Source: Yamagishiella unicocca (lineage: Eukaryota; Chlorophyta; Chlorophyceae; Chlamydomonadales; Volvocaceae). Taken from it: a DNA stretch of 64,000 nt. Location: NCBI GenBank assembly GCA_003116995.1, contig BDSL01000125.1, forward strand, positions 186,001 to 250,000, read 5' to 3'. A program made the translations under genes and the position numbers. The notes under the pieces are model-generated. The model was given only the letters and a program-made list of their open reading frames with translations. It was not told where the DNA came from and did no database searches. Shown here piece after piece: positions 40,558 to 51,470 of the stretch; positions within the stretch are counted from its first letter, which is position 1; every line of letters begins with the position of its first letter.

Positions 40558-41564
40558 GAAACGACACTTGAAAAGGTGTACACTTCGGAAGCCTCCCCCG
40601 TTGGCAGCATATGTAGTTAATATTAATCGTTTTTCCCCCCCATATACTATTGCTCTAGAAGCACCTCCTGGCCGAACGGTTCGTGGGGATATGGAAAGGA
40701 CCTGGGAGGGCCCTACCTACGTACGCACGTCTGTAACATGCTCATGCTCATGCTCATGCCTGCTTAAAAAGTAGTGGCTATCCCAAGTCATCCCTACCGC
40801 CCTGTTGTCCGTGCACAATGTATCGATCGCTAACTTCCGTTTTGGTACTCATACCTATTAGTGAATTTGACGCAGGTAATAATAACATTCACAGAAGCAA
40901 TGGACTGCACGCACGCACCATCTCTTCAGTCGTGCGTGTTCCTCTGCAAGCCAGTTCTTTGGCACCTTGCGGGTCATAACTAACATCGATTTAAAGACGG
41001 GAACCGTCTTCTTCGTGAAGGAGGTGATCGGGTATGTTATTTTCGGTTTTGCATGCGTGGATGGACGAGCGTGTGGAGGATGGGATCGCGTGCTGTCCTG
41101 GACTTGTCGACTGGCCTTGGCGTACCTGCTGGGTTGTCATTCTTGTGGGGAACCCGCGCGCTGTTGTGCGCCACTACTACCATACCAGCCAGCAGGCGCA
41201 TTCGCGCAGTTTTCTCAGCTGGCGCTCTCTTACATCGCCCCCCGTCTGCTAGCATACTTTTATAGCGAACCCAATTTGGTACGTACCATGGACAAGCTGC
41301 TAGTCCTCTTGCGTTGTAAGGCACTGTGAGTTGCGCTCGTCCGGCCCACCTGCTCTAACAAATGCCTGTTAGGGGTATCCATTGTTTTGCAGCTGCCAGG
41401 CGGCAATCCTGTCCGTTCGCGGCTGCTGTTTCCCGGTCATTTCGCGATCTTTTTGCGCGCAGCTTCCCAGGCCCCGCTGTAAAGTTTGTGTACTGGGGAC
41501 TTTTATTGTGCTCCCGGCCGAGCGGAAATGCGGCCCGTCTCAGCTGTTTCTCCGGCCACTACTT
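40558..41564. other. no gene seen
   Basis: No exon, repeat array or domain was recognised. A short CATGCT(C)ATGCTCATGC run is at 40737. Confidence 0.45.
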
Positions 41565-42704
41565 TTCGGCATCGGCGGTAGAATGTACGGGCTCGGTGCG
41601 CGTATTACACGGTCCGTCGGTCCCGGCCCTCTTCTTTGGCTTCCCCATGCACGCGGCCCTCCTGGCGCGGGGGTCGCCCACGTCCCCCTGCCTGTGTTGA
41701 GCGTCCATGGCCACGGGCCGCCGGCGCCACCACTTCTGGGAGTGTGTGGTGGCATTATCACTGCGCGACGAGCTTGTGGAGGCGATGTGAGGCGCGCTTG
41801 TCTTGCTCCCGCAGCATTTGTGGCTGGGTCGGCCCCCTTTGGGTGTGCACCCGCTTGTTTGGGATGTGGTGTGCTTGGCGGCCGTCGCGGCGTTGGGCTT
41901 GGGGCTCCGCCTCCTGTTTCGGGTGCAGGCTGGGGCCCCCGGGGGGCGCATGCCGGTGGTGCGGGTGTGCGCAGCGGTGACGGCCGACTTCTGGGCCCGC
42001 CTCAGTGCGTTTGCCGAGCTGGGGCTGGCCCCGCGCGGATGGGGGACCGTCCCGTCCGTTCACCCCTTCCTCGCCGCCTCGCCCGCTGGGGAGGTGGTCT
42101 TCACGGGCCGCCCGGGTGCCGAGGAGTTGTCCGACGGTTGACTCGGGTGCGGTTTTTCTGGGCGTGTTTGGGTTATGGGGCCTTGGGCCCCCGCTCTGCT
42201 GTCTTTTGTGGGTGCTATTGGGATATGGGGCTTGGGGCCCCCGTTTTGCCGGGACGCGCTCCTCGCGTCTCGCTGCTGGCTTGGTGCAGGTGCATCGTGT
42301 TTTCTGGACGCGCTTGTTCTCCTCCCCGTGCTTTGAGTTGTGCGTGCTGCCTTCTCCGTGTCCTCGTGTTTGGCTGCCTTCGGCTTTTGCCCCTTCCCGG
42401 CCGGTGAGGGCGGGCTCTTTTGCCCAGTGACCTGTGTTGTGGTCTGGCCCATCGGGCCCGCCTGGTTGCGCTTCCGCGCTTGAGCCGTTCTGGCTCCCTT
42501 GTCATACTCGCATTCTTCACATACGATCTCGGCTTTTTCCAGCAGGGAATGGCATGACGAGCATCCTCCGCGCGGCTTCCCGACGCTCGCTTGTATTTTT
42601 GCCTATTAGGGTTCGCCATTTTGCTTTCGGCCATTTGGCTCTGCGCTCCGTGTGTGCTGCTCGTCCGACCCGTGTACACACGCTAAATTCGGCATCGGCG
42701 GTAG
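41565..42704 (+). mobile_element. 5'-truncated LINE with probable 17-bp target-site duplications
   Basis: TTCGGCATCGGCGGTAG occurs at 41565-41581 and 42688-42704, bracketing 1.1 kb. Inside, the frame read through to 42141 ends a LINE ORF: MATGRRRHHFWECVVALSLR, LPQHLWLGRPPLGVHPLVWD, VVCLAAVAALGLGLRLL, VTADFWARLSAFAELGLAPR, then HPFLAASP and a stop. The HHFWEC box and VWDVVCLAAVAA segment resemble the C-terminal region of Chlamydomonas-type L1 elements. Stops at about 41698 and 41788 break the frame. A G/T-rich 3' untranslated tail follows. A similar TACGGGCTCG follows both flanking repeats after a few mismatched bases, so the duplication could be longer and decayed. Confidence 0.65.
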
Positions 42705-43126
42705 TTTTATACGGGCTCGTCTGTACAAAATCTCGCTACAATTCTCCTTAGTCATTGGCAAACCTCATCGAAAAAGAGTGTGCTAAGCAAGCCGCCCTTT
42801 ATTTTGAGTAGTAGTGCCGTACGTCCTAAATCGCTCGAATGAAGGCCGAGGTTCCACGTACGGGCAGGCCGGCCAAATGCAAAGTGTAATCATACCGAAC
42901 ACTGAAGTCAGGTCACGAGTTGCACAGGCACAAGCAACAAGAACAGTCAAACTCATCACCATATTTTTCGCAGTACTGGAGCTATCCGGTCAGTATGAAA
43001 TACGATTGGGAGCATGTATGCTCCAGCCAATTCTGTCGCATTTCCGTCTGATGGGAGCATGCTCCCACCTAACTTGCCTACGTACACGCCGCGGCGACGA
43101 AGCAAGCTGCAGCCACGCACACTACA
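42705..43126. other. upstream of the receptor kinase, no gene seen
   Basis: Probable promoter and leader of the kinase gene. No TATA box was recognised. GGGAGCATG(T/C) and its complement CATGCTCCC occur three times between 43009 and 43067, with a palindromic GGGAGCATGCTCCC at 43052-43065. Confidence 0.45.
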
Positions 43127-46100
43127 ATGCCCGTCGTGCCCAGCAGGGCGCTATCGCTCCTGCTGCTCTCGCTGCTGATGCAATTTCCAGCTGCACAAAC
43201 GCAGCTGTTCGAGTCTCCCGGCGACTTCCTGGCGGCAAGGTGTTCCGAGGACGCGTCCGACGGCGATGCCGAAGTCCTCTCCTGCTCCTTGCCGCCCGGC
43301 AACTGGTCTATCCAGACCGCAGCACCTGCTGTGCATATCACTTGGCCCATGGCGATACTATCCAGCGTCGTCAGCAGCCAAGCACCAGACGTCAACAGCA
43401 GCAGCAGTACGTTGAACCTGCCGCCGGACGCTTCCGGTCCGCTGTTCAACCTTGCGCCCAACTCCACCCTCGATCTCCGCGGCCTGCGCATCACGGGCAA
43501 TCTGCTGCCCAACATTGACACACGCAACCCAGCGGCCTTCCTCGCACTGCGCGCCTTCGCGCTGTCCCCAGGCTCCAGGCTCCGACTGACCAACATCACC
43601 ATCGTCACCTCGAACTGCACGGCCCTGGCCCTGCACCAAAACTTCGCCTGCAACAACTCGCCCTCGCTAAACTTCTCCGTCGGTTACGGTTCCCTATTCG
43701 TACTTTCGTACTCAACCGCCTCGTTGGACGCCACCGATGTCATGTTGACCTGCTCCGGAAGGCAGCTGCCGCCGCCTTGCGTGGCCGACGTGGTGACCTC
43801 GGGTCGCCAACTGCGCGAATCTATCGGGGGTACGATGCGCCCACAGCTCAGCTTCAATGTCCCAATCCTCATCTTCATCGCGCGCAGCCTCTCATTAGTC
43901 AGCGACGACTCTCCGTCGGGACCAGCCTCCGATGACCCCCCCGTCACGCCCTCATCGCGCCCCCCGCCGCTGCTGCCTCCAATCCCGCCGCAACCCCCGT
44001 TCCCCGCCGTCACCCTTGTCCAAGCCAGGCTCGTCATTGCTGGCGCGTACGGCAGCGCCACTGTACTGGATCTGGGCAGCGCCACGTCCATGATCAGGCT
44101 CAGTGATGGAAGCCGGGTGCAGCTTCAGGACATCACTCTCACGGGCCTGCCACCCGGCGAAGCTGATGAATACCCCTTCGGCCTGCTGCGGGCACCGGTT
44201 TGGACCTTCGAGGTGCTCCGCCGCGTGTACGGCAGCCGGGTCGACGACCGCCTGGTGATGCTGAGGGTGCGTCTGGTGCTGACGCCCATGGAGGTGGCAA
44301 TGTGGGCGTACGACAGCTTGCGGCCGCGGCCGCCGCCGCTGACTGCTGTCCAGCCAGCAGTGGCCTTGTGCGCCATTGGCAACGGCTTTTTCACTGTGGC
44401 CAATGCCACGCTTGTGGAGCTGCCGGCTGCGGGGCTCTTGGTGACGCCTCTGATGCAGGTGTGGCGCCTCTGATGCAGGTGTGGTGCCTCCTGGCTGAGC
44501 GGGGAGACGTGCGTGCAAGAATTGCAAGGTGGAGGGCGCAGTTTTCGTACGTAGCACGGGGGCTTCAACCTGGGAACGAATGTACTCACAGCGTTAAGTC
44601 AGCCTCTGCTGTGGCCGTGCTGTGCGGATCCATCCCCTCCGCAGGGGCCTGCAGGAGCTACGAGTAGCAGCTCCGCCAGCTCCACCACCTCCATCGATGT
44701 GGGCGGCGCCGTCTACGCCCCCCAGCAGCAGGCGAAGCAGCCTCAGGACGCACTGTTCATTTACAAATGCCGAACGAACGGCCAGCAGATGCTCTTCCAG
44801 GAGGTCCTGTTCGCTCCCACACTCACCACCGGCGAGCCGGGCGCCGCCGACTGGCGGCGCGACCCGCTCTGCCAGCTCCTGCCGCATCAGCCCATCACGG
44901 TGCCGCCGCCTCGGGTGGTGGGGCTTTACGCGGTCACCCAGGTCGGCATGGCGATTACGGCGAATACCATCACTCCAGGACGAGGCGCGCAGGAGCACGG
45001 GTTCATGATTATGTCAAAGGACGCGCGGCTCGAGTATCGTCCTGCCACCATCATAGATCCGAGCTTCATGCAGACGCAGGCCTTCATGCCGGCCGCCGCG
45101 GTGCTCTTGGGAGACCCCCTGCGCCCCAGGATACTCGACCTGCGGATGCTGCCAGCCGCCATCAACCTGCGGCTACCCGCCGCCTCGCTCACGCTCCGCA
45201 GTATGGTGCTCGTGAACTTGGCGCCGGCGGGGATACACGTGCCGTCGCCACCATTGGCGGCGGATGTGCGGCAGAGGCCGATGGAGACCTTTGTGGCGAG
45301 TCGATGGCTGAACGGGCCCCTCGCCAGCAGCGACCCCACCAGCGGCCTGCCGCCCGGCCTGACCAACTTCACCTCCTGTCTGTGGGCCCTCGAGTTTGAG
45401 CGCGGCGCCAGCAGTAGTAGTGGCACCAGCAGTAGCAGTAGCAGTGGGACTGCCCGCGCGTTCCTGGACTCGGTAGTGCTCCTGGTGCCGCCGGCGGAGG
45501 TCGCCCTGCTCGCCCGGCTGTGGGCCTGGAACGACACGGCCGCGGTGACCGACCCCCTGGTGGCGCAGCAGCTGCGGAGCTGGATGGACACATCCAAGCT
45601 GGCCACCGGCAGCTACGACCCGGACAGCCTCGTGTTTGAGACCTTCTCGTGGTGCGGCCTGGAGGGCAGCAACGTGACGGTCACAGCGGTGCAGCCCAGG
45701 ACCTGGCCCGTCGTGCTGGCCCCGCCCCTGGAGCTGTCGCTCCCGGTCGCGTACCCTGATGACGGCCATTCGAGGTCGCCTGGGCAGCCTTTCGGAGGCG
45801 GAACGGCGGGGTCCCCGCCCCTGGAGCCGACGGCGGTTGGTTGCAACGGACGTGGCTGTCCGTCGCCGAGCGAGCGGGAGTCCAGCCCGCCTCTGGTTGG
45901 GCCTGCAAGCCACAACAGCACAGCCGAGGCCGCGGCCGCCGACGGTGGCGGGGGGGCCGGCGGCGACCATTCGGCCCACAGCGGCGGCGGGCGGGGTTTG
46001 CCGGTGACGGTCGCTTTTGGTGTGGCGGGCGGGGTGGTGGCCGTGATATGCGTGTGCTGCGTCACCGCCGCCATTTACATGCGGGCCCGCCGCCGCCAGA

Positions 46101-49100
46101 GCGCCGCCGCCGCCGCCTCCCCCGAGCAGTCGTCCAAGCTCTCACCAGTCAACGACGACCCACCCCTCCACGCCCACAGCTTGTTGACCTGCGCCACCCT
46201 ATCCTCCTTAGCACCCTTGCCCGTGGCTTCAGCGCCGCCGCCGCCCAACCTCGCGCCCTCCCTGGACAACCAGCAGCTGCAGGAGCAGCTCAAGCAGGCA
46301 GGCCTGGCGCTCCACTCGCTCTTCTTCCGCATACGGGACAGCGTCGTCGCTGTCGTCGGATCCCACAGCGGCGTCATGCCGGGGTCAGACGCCCCCCCGA
46401 TCTCCAGCTCCGTTGCCATAATGGCCGGCTCCGAAACCACCTTGCCGCCAGCGATTGACGGCGGCATTGGCACGGCGGCGGCGGCGGCGGCTAGCGCCCT
46501 TGGCGCCGGGGCTCAAGCGCAGGGCGGCGGCGGCGGCGGTGTGGCCGCTGCTGGCGGTGAGCTGGTTGTTACGGGGGAGCTGGGCCGCGGCGCGCAGGGC
46601 GTGGTGTATCGAGGCCGCTGGAAGGGGCTGAACGTGGCGGTCAAGGTGCTGTTGCTGCATCGCACGGTGCGTGGGTGGCGGAGGCGGTGGGCTGGGGCGC
46701 GGGCTGGGCTGGGCCGAGGGGCGTTCTGAGGGCGGGCGGGGAGTGGCGGTGGCATAAGAAACGAGTAAAGGTGGCTGGGGGACGGCGGGCACCCTTGGAT
46801 CTGAGCATTCCCATGATGAGCCCAAAAGGGCAAGTAAGAAGAAAGGGGGGGAAGTAAGGGAGGCACCCGCGTGCTACCCCATATGTGCAGGAAGTGCGCC
46901 GCTGACGGCTGACCATGTGCGGCCCTGTGCCAGCAGCCCGCGAACCCACAAGCACACCCGCGGGGGCGAGACGGCGCCTGATGTATGTATGTGTCATTGT
47001 GTTTGACAGCCCGCACGCAGAACCTCTGTCCACTGAGCGCGACGATAACAACACAGCAGCGGCAGCAGCAACAACAACAGAAACCACAACAGTGTCATGG
47101 ATGCGGACGTATGTGTGTTGCGGTCGCTGCTTCAGGCTCCCCCTCCCGTCCCCGGCTGCTCCGACCCGCGGGTCGGCCCCACCGCGCTCGAGGTGGCTCG
47201 CAAGCGCGCCCTCCGCGAGGCCGCCATCAGCCTCGCCGCCTCACAGCACCCCAACGTGGTGGCCACCTACGACGCGGAAGCGTGCGGCGCGGGAGCGCAG
47301 TCGTCGGACGAGTGCTGGAAGATCACCCTCATATCGCAGGTGGGCTAGGGAGGGAGGGAGGGAGGCAGCTGGAGGGATAGATGAGGCAGCTGGTAAGGGA
47401 GGGCTACTTAGGTCGCCAGGTCGTTCAGGGCCCTGGGCTCCTGGGACGAGCGGCCGCTGACTGCCTGTATTGGCAATGGCGCCATCCCTGGAGCCAACCA
47501 GAGTGCACCTTCCTGACAGCTTTCCTAAGCTAAAGCGACACGCGCGCAACGAACCCTGGCTTCGTTCCGTTGACACCCCCCGGCCCTCCCTTGCCCGCCC
47601 AACCTCCGAAATAAACCACCGCCACCGCCTTACGGACCACCACCACCACAGCTCTGCGATGGTGGCAGCCTCCTCCACGCGCTGGACTCGGGCCTCCTGG
47701 CCGGCTGCACCGCCGATGCCAGCGCCGCCGACGCCGCCAGAAACACGTCCGCCGCCGGCGATGGAAGCGACGGAGCTGTCGGCGCTGCGCCTGCTGCTGA
47801 GCGCTCCACAACCGCACCCGAACCACCACCTCCACAACCACCACCACCTCCACAGCAGCAGCAGCAGCCCCTCCCGCTCCGGGTGCTGCTGCTGCTAGGC
47901 CTGGATGTGGCCTCCGGCCTAGCGCAGCTGCACAGCACCGCCATCATACACGGCGACCTCAGCTCCAGCAACGTGCTGCTCAGCTCCGTGCCGCGCGGCG
48001 CCACCTCCACCTCCACGACGACAGCAGGCTCCACCAACATCACCAACACCGGCACCGACAACACTGCCAACATCTGGAAAGCCCCCGGCACCTTCGCCAA
48101 CGCACGGCTTCGCCCCCTCCACGGCAGATGGCGGCACGCCGCGAGCGGCATGCACATCCGCTCCGCCAGCAGCGTCGTGGCGCCGCTGCGATGGTACGGC
48201 TACGTGGCCAAGCTGCGCGACTTCGGGCTGGCGGAGGTGCTGCCGGCGGGGCAGCAGCACGTGAGGAGCCAGAGCAGGTAAGGGAGGGGAGGGGGGAGGA
48301 GGTTGGGGGGAACGAAGGACGGCGCAGGCTGGGCGGTGGTGCGCGTAACGTCCCTGCAGACTACTCTGCAGGTTTCGAGCCGTAATTCCGAGTCGCCGTC
48401 TACTGCACGGCCAAGACTCGTACTAAGGCCGGCGGCACGGAAAGTTCAGCAGCCATGCCGTACAAGCGTCATCAGCCTTCCAGAACGCTCTCCGGAAGTT
48501 GCCCTTTTGGCTATGCTTGTTAATGATTTTTTGTAATATTTATGCGTATAGCTAAATTAGCCTTTCTGCAAAGTATCGGCTTATGTTTTCACGTGCTTCT
48601 GTCGGATTCATGCAACAACAGGACGCGCGGCGGCGGTGCGCGTAATGGCGTTGGTATGGTGTGAGGGCGGGAGGGCGGGAGGGCTCGATTAGCGGGTCTG
48701 CAGGCTCGGATAAAGCACCTCCGCAGCAGGACGTAGGATTGAGCTCGACACTGACCCGACCTTCCGATAGCCCCCAGCCCTCACCATCCAACCCCTGCTC
48801 CCCAACCCTCGTCCCCCCAATGGGCCGCTCCAAACCCCCTCAACCCTGCACGCAAGGCGCTCCTCCGCCTACACCGCCCCGGAGACCGCCCGGGACGGCC
48901 TTGTGGGCCCTGCGGGTGACGTGTACGCCTGGGGCGTGCTGTGCTGGGAGATGGCCCTAGGCACCTCCCTACCCACCGCCCTGGCGGCGCCGCACGCTGC
49001 GGGACTGCGCGCGTGGCTGGCGGCCGCCGACACCGACGCCGCCGAGCAGCAGCCCGAGGCGGAGGCCGATGGCGGGGCACTGCCGCCGGGGCTGCTGACG

Positions 49101-49283
49101 TGGCCGCCCCACGTGCCACGCGCGCTGGTGGATCTGGTCGGCGAGTGCCTGCGGCCGGAGGCGGCGGCGCGGCCCAGCTCGCGGGACCTGGTACACCGGC
49201 TGGAACACATCATCACTAGCGCTCATTCCCACGTTGTGGTGGGGCTGGTGGAGGACATGCATCCCCCTTGGTGGGTTAGGTAG
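43127..49283 (+). CDS. receptor-like protein kinase (TKL type), 5 exons, 1536 residues
   Basis: Exons 43127-44458, 44645-46666, 47136-47339, 47652-48277 and 48857-49283; phases agree over 4611 nt. Residues 1-23 are a signal peptide. The ectodomain (about 24-895) has no family I can name. It is rich in N-glycosylation motifs and short hydrophobic strands (LDLRGLRITGN, LRLTNITIVTSN) that could form a beta-helix, with a proline-rich stretch near residues 280-295. One membrane helix lies at about 896-922 (VTVAFGVAGGVVAVICVCCV). Kinase: glycine loop GELGRGAQGVVYRG near 1086, Lys1112 (AVKVLL), the catalytic loop HGDLSSSN at 1286-1293, DFG at 1376-1378, APE at 1402-1404, and GDVYAWGVLCWEM. All catalytic residues are kept. 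HGD in place of HRD makes it a non-RD kinase, and about 80 residues are inserted between the catalytic loop and DFG. It presumably relays an extracellular signal to the cytosol; the ligand is unknown. Confidence 0.85.
44451..44490 (+). promoter_or_regulatory. duplicated splice donor at the end of kinase exon 1
   Basis: The block GCCTCTGATGCAGGTGTGG occurs twice, 20 bp apart, giving two donors (GT at 44459 and 44479). The first keeps the kinase frame. Use of the second, or retention of the intron, reads CGC CTC TGA and stops two codons later, giving a soluble ectodomain of about 448 residues. Confidence 0.6.
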
Positions 49284-49550
49284 GGCCCGCGGGGGCGGGC
49301 GGGGAGATAACGCCACGTCATTTGGTGCGGACCCAGGCAGCTGGGGCTTCCGAGGTACGGCGGAGGGACTTGCCGCAGCTAAGGATATGTACGCGCGGAC
49401 GACCCTGCTGTACGGTGTAAACAGAGTGCCGGCCGGCAGGGATGTGCTGGCTCACCGATGAGTAAGATGCTGAAGTACATCGATCGACTGGCGAGCAGGC
49501 TGACAGCAGCCGCCGGAAAGGACATGAGGTGCGCCGCAGTGGGGCGCTGG
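49284..49550. other. 3' untranslated region of the kinase gene
   Basis: It holds the polyadenylation signal at 49416 and runs up to a dispersed repeat. No other coding feature was seen. Confidence 0.5.
49416..49420 (+). terminator. TGTAA polyadenylation signal
   Basis: TGTAA, the usual polyadenylation signal of Chlamydomonas-type algae, lies 133 nt after the kinase stop codon. Confidence 0.55.
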
Positions 49551-49660
49551 GGTTATACAATAAAGAACCGGTAATCGACTTGGGAATTGAAGTGGGTGCA
49601 TAGCCTTCGGACATCTGGACGCGCTCGCATGCTACTGTTATAGGGTGGCCGGCCGCAAAA
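49551..49660 (+). repeat. dispersed repeat family R2, copy 3
   Basis: TACAATAAAGAACCGGTAAT, GGGTGCATAGCCTTCGGACA, TCTGGACGCGCTCGCATGCT. It matches the intron copies at 7366 and 9318 in block order. Confidence 0.75.
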
Positions 49661-50097
49661 TTGGACGCGACGACGGGGGTGGGGTGGGGTGCATGGCCCT
49701 GGCTGGTTCTCATACCTACGTAATGTCTGTGGGATGGTGGAGTTTTGGGCCCTTCTGAGGGGCTTTGCTGCGTTGGGGCTTCCCCAGAAAGGCTGGGATG
49801 CAGTGGGGCCTCGGCATCCTTTCTTGCGTGCGGGTTGTCACCCAGCCAGTCGCCTTGTGTGCGGGGGACCGGCTGAGGTACTGGTGGATTCGTGATCGGT
49901 CCGGGTTGTCTCTGGGAGAGGGGTTTCCCGTGCTTCTTACTGTCCGGTTCTATATGCGCGTTGAGCCCTGCTAGGGGTCCGTGCTTTTTGGGATGAGAGG
50001 CGGCTGGTCCCGATGCTTGCATCGTTGCGGCGCTTCACTGGTTCGTCGGTTGCTGGGCTGTTAGGTTGGTTGGTGGTCGGTTCCTGATAGGGGAGGC
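49661..50097 (+). mobile_element. LINE-like 3' tail
   Basis: Shares GGGGCTTTGCTGCGTTGGGG, CTTCCCC and the terminal GTTGGTGGTCGGTTCCTGAT plus AGGGGA with the tails at 29450-30012 and 51471-52020. It is more diverged from those two than they are from each other, so it is a separate insertion of the same family. Confidence 0.6.
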
Positions 50098-50102
50098 CAT
50101 GG

Positions 50103-50513
50103 CTTGATGCCAACGATAGCGACCCAAGGGAACACAATCGAAGAGCATATTGGCGCGCAGGGCTCTTTGATATTACGACCCAAGTTACAAATAAGGAGGA
50201 AGGGAGTCGCGGCTTGACGCCAACGACAGTAACCCACGGGAACACAATCGAAGAGCGTATTGTCGGCAGCTCTATCTCTTTACTCAATTTGCGTTCTAAG
50301 CGAGGCTTCCCAGCAAAGGGACAAAGGCTCACTGCCTATTACGCCAGTGACCCACGGGGGCGATTAGTGGCAGCGCTCAGTGCGATGATGTATGAAGCAA
50401 GGAAACATTCATCTTATGAACGCATTGCGGCGCTCATTTACACGATGGATGTACTAAGTTACCAATGTGAGGAAAGGAGGCAACGGCTTGATGCCATGCC
50501 AGTGACCCCTGAG

Positions 50514-50550
<37 letters not shown>

Positions 50551-50822
50551 ACCAGCCAGCCAGCCAACCAGCCAGCCAGCCAGCCAAGCAACAGTCAGGT
50601 CTCGAAAGTAAGACAAAGCAGGATGACAGTTCGAGCGAACTCAGCCATCGCGTGGCGGCTGGACGGGTGGCCACCTATTCCGGTTTTGAATCAGTGCAAA
50701 TGGCTGCACTTATGCAACTGTTTGAAAGGGTGGCGGCTCGCGCGGCCGCGCATGACATGTTCGTTAGAGAGACGCTGGGAGGACGGGCAGCGGTGACCCC
50801 CGACCTACACTTGGTCATGTAG
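50103..50822 (+). CDS. gag-like ORF with SQPA repeats, no ATG start
   Basis: An open frame to the TAG at 50820-50822 with ordinary amino-acid composition: IVGSSISLLNLRSKRGFPAK, YASDPRGRLVAALSAMMYEA, RKHSSYERIAALIYTMDVLS, then nine or so SQPA/NQPA tetrapeptides (CAGC tandem, 50516-50590), then SGFESVQMAALMQLFERVAA and RAAAHDMFVRETLGG. It has no ATG before the MMYEA codons. The segment GGCTTGA(T/C)GCCAACGA(T/C)AG with GGGAACACAATCGAAGAGC is present twice, at 50103-50160 and 50212-50268, 109 bp apart, and a third short GGCTTGATGCCATG lies inside the ORF at 50485. I infer the first ORF of a retroelement, since helical ORFs with a low-complexity centre and no enzymatic motif are typical of gag/ORF1, but no family is recognised. 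Confidence 0.35.
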
Positions 50823-51470
50823 GGTCATGTCTGCACTGCAAGGCGCGTTCCGGCGGCTGTGGCAGGGGGTGCGTTAGGACTTACGAGGGCTTGTACAAGG
50901 AGGGGTAGTGGCGGCTCACGGTTGAGGAAATTCCCAACTCCCATGTGCGGGAGCCGGTGGTGTCCCTGTGTTTTTGTTGTAACGGTTGTGGTGGTGGCGG
51001 TGCATCATATCTGGGTGGTAGGTGCCACTGCTATCTTCTTCGTGCGTCTCTTTCAGTTTGTCAGGCGATGCGCCCGATGGCTCTACCTTATGGTATGGGG
51101 CCCACTTTACTGCAGCCAACCCTCGGCTTTAAATTTGGGGTCGGAGCGACCGCATGGCCCAACCTGTCGGAGTCAAGACCCTTGAAAAATGATTAATATT
51201 ATTTTCCTCGTCTGCCTGCACGTTGCCTATGGTCGTGTGGCTGTAGCACTTGCTCTAGTGGTATGGTTCAAGGCTGCAAGTGCCTTGTACACTGATGAAA
51301 GGCAACCCCTATCGGCTCAACACCAAAGCGGTACCACCGGGCGCATCGCCGCACAATGAAGGACACGAAAGAGACAGGAATCCAGCAGAACCGCATGAAT
51401 GGCAAACCACTAAGACACCAGTCAACAGTCTAGAGGCAAAGTCAGCAGCAGCCAGCACCCAGGGGAAATT
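50823..51470. other. no gene seen
   Basis: No reading frame with a domain and no repeat array. It separates the gag-like ORF from inverted-duplication arm B. Confidence 0.45.

Noticed and set aside
41382..42407. 341-codon plus-strand frame
   Set aside because: Gly/Arg/Cys-rich shadow. The neighbouring frame carries the LINE C-terminal motifs (HHFWEC, VWDVVCLAAVAA).
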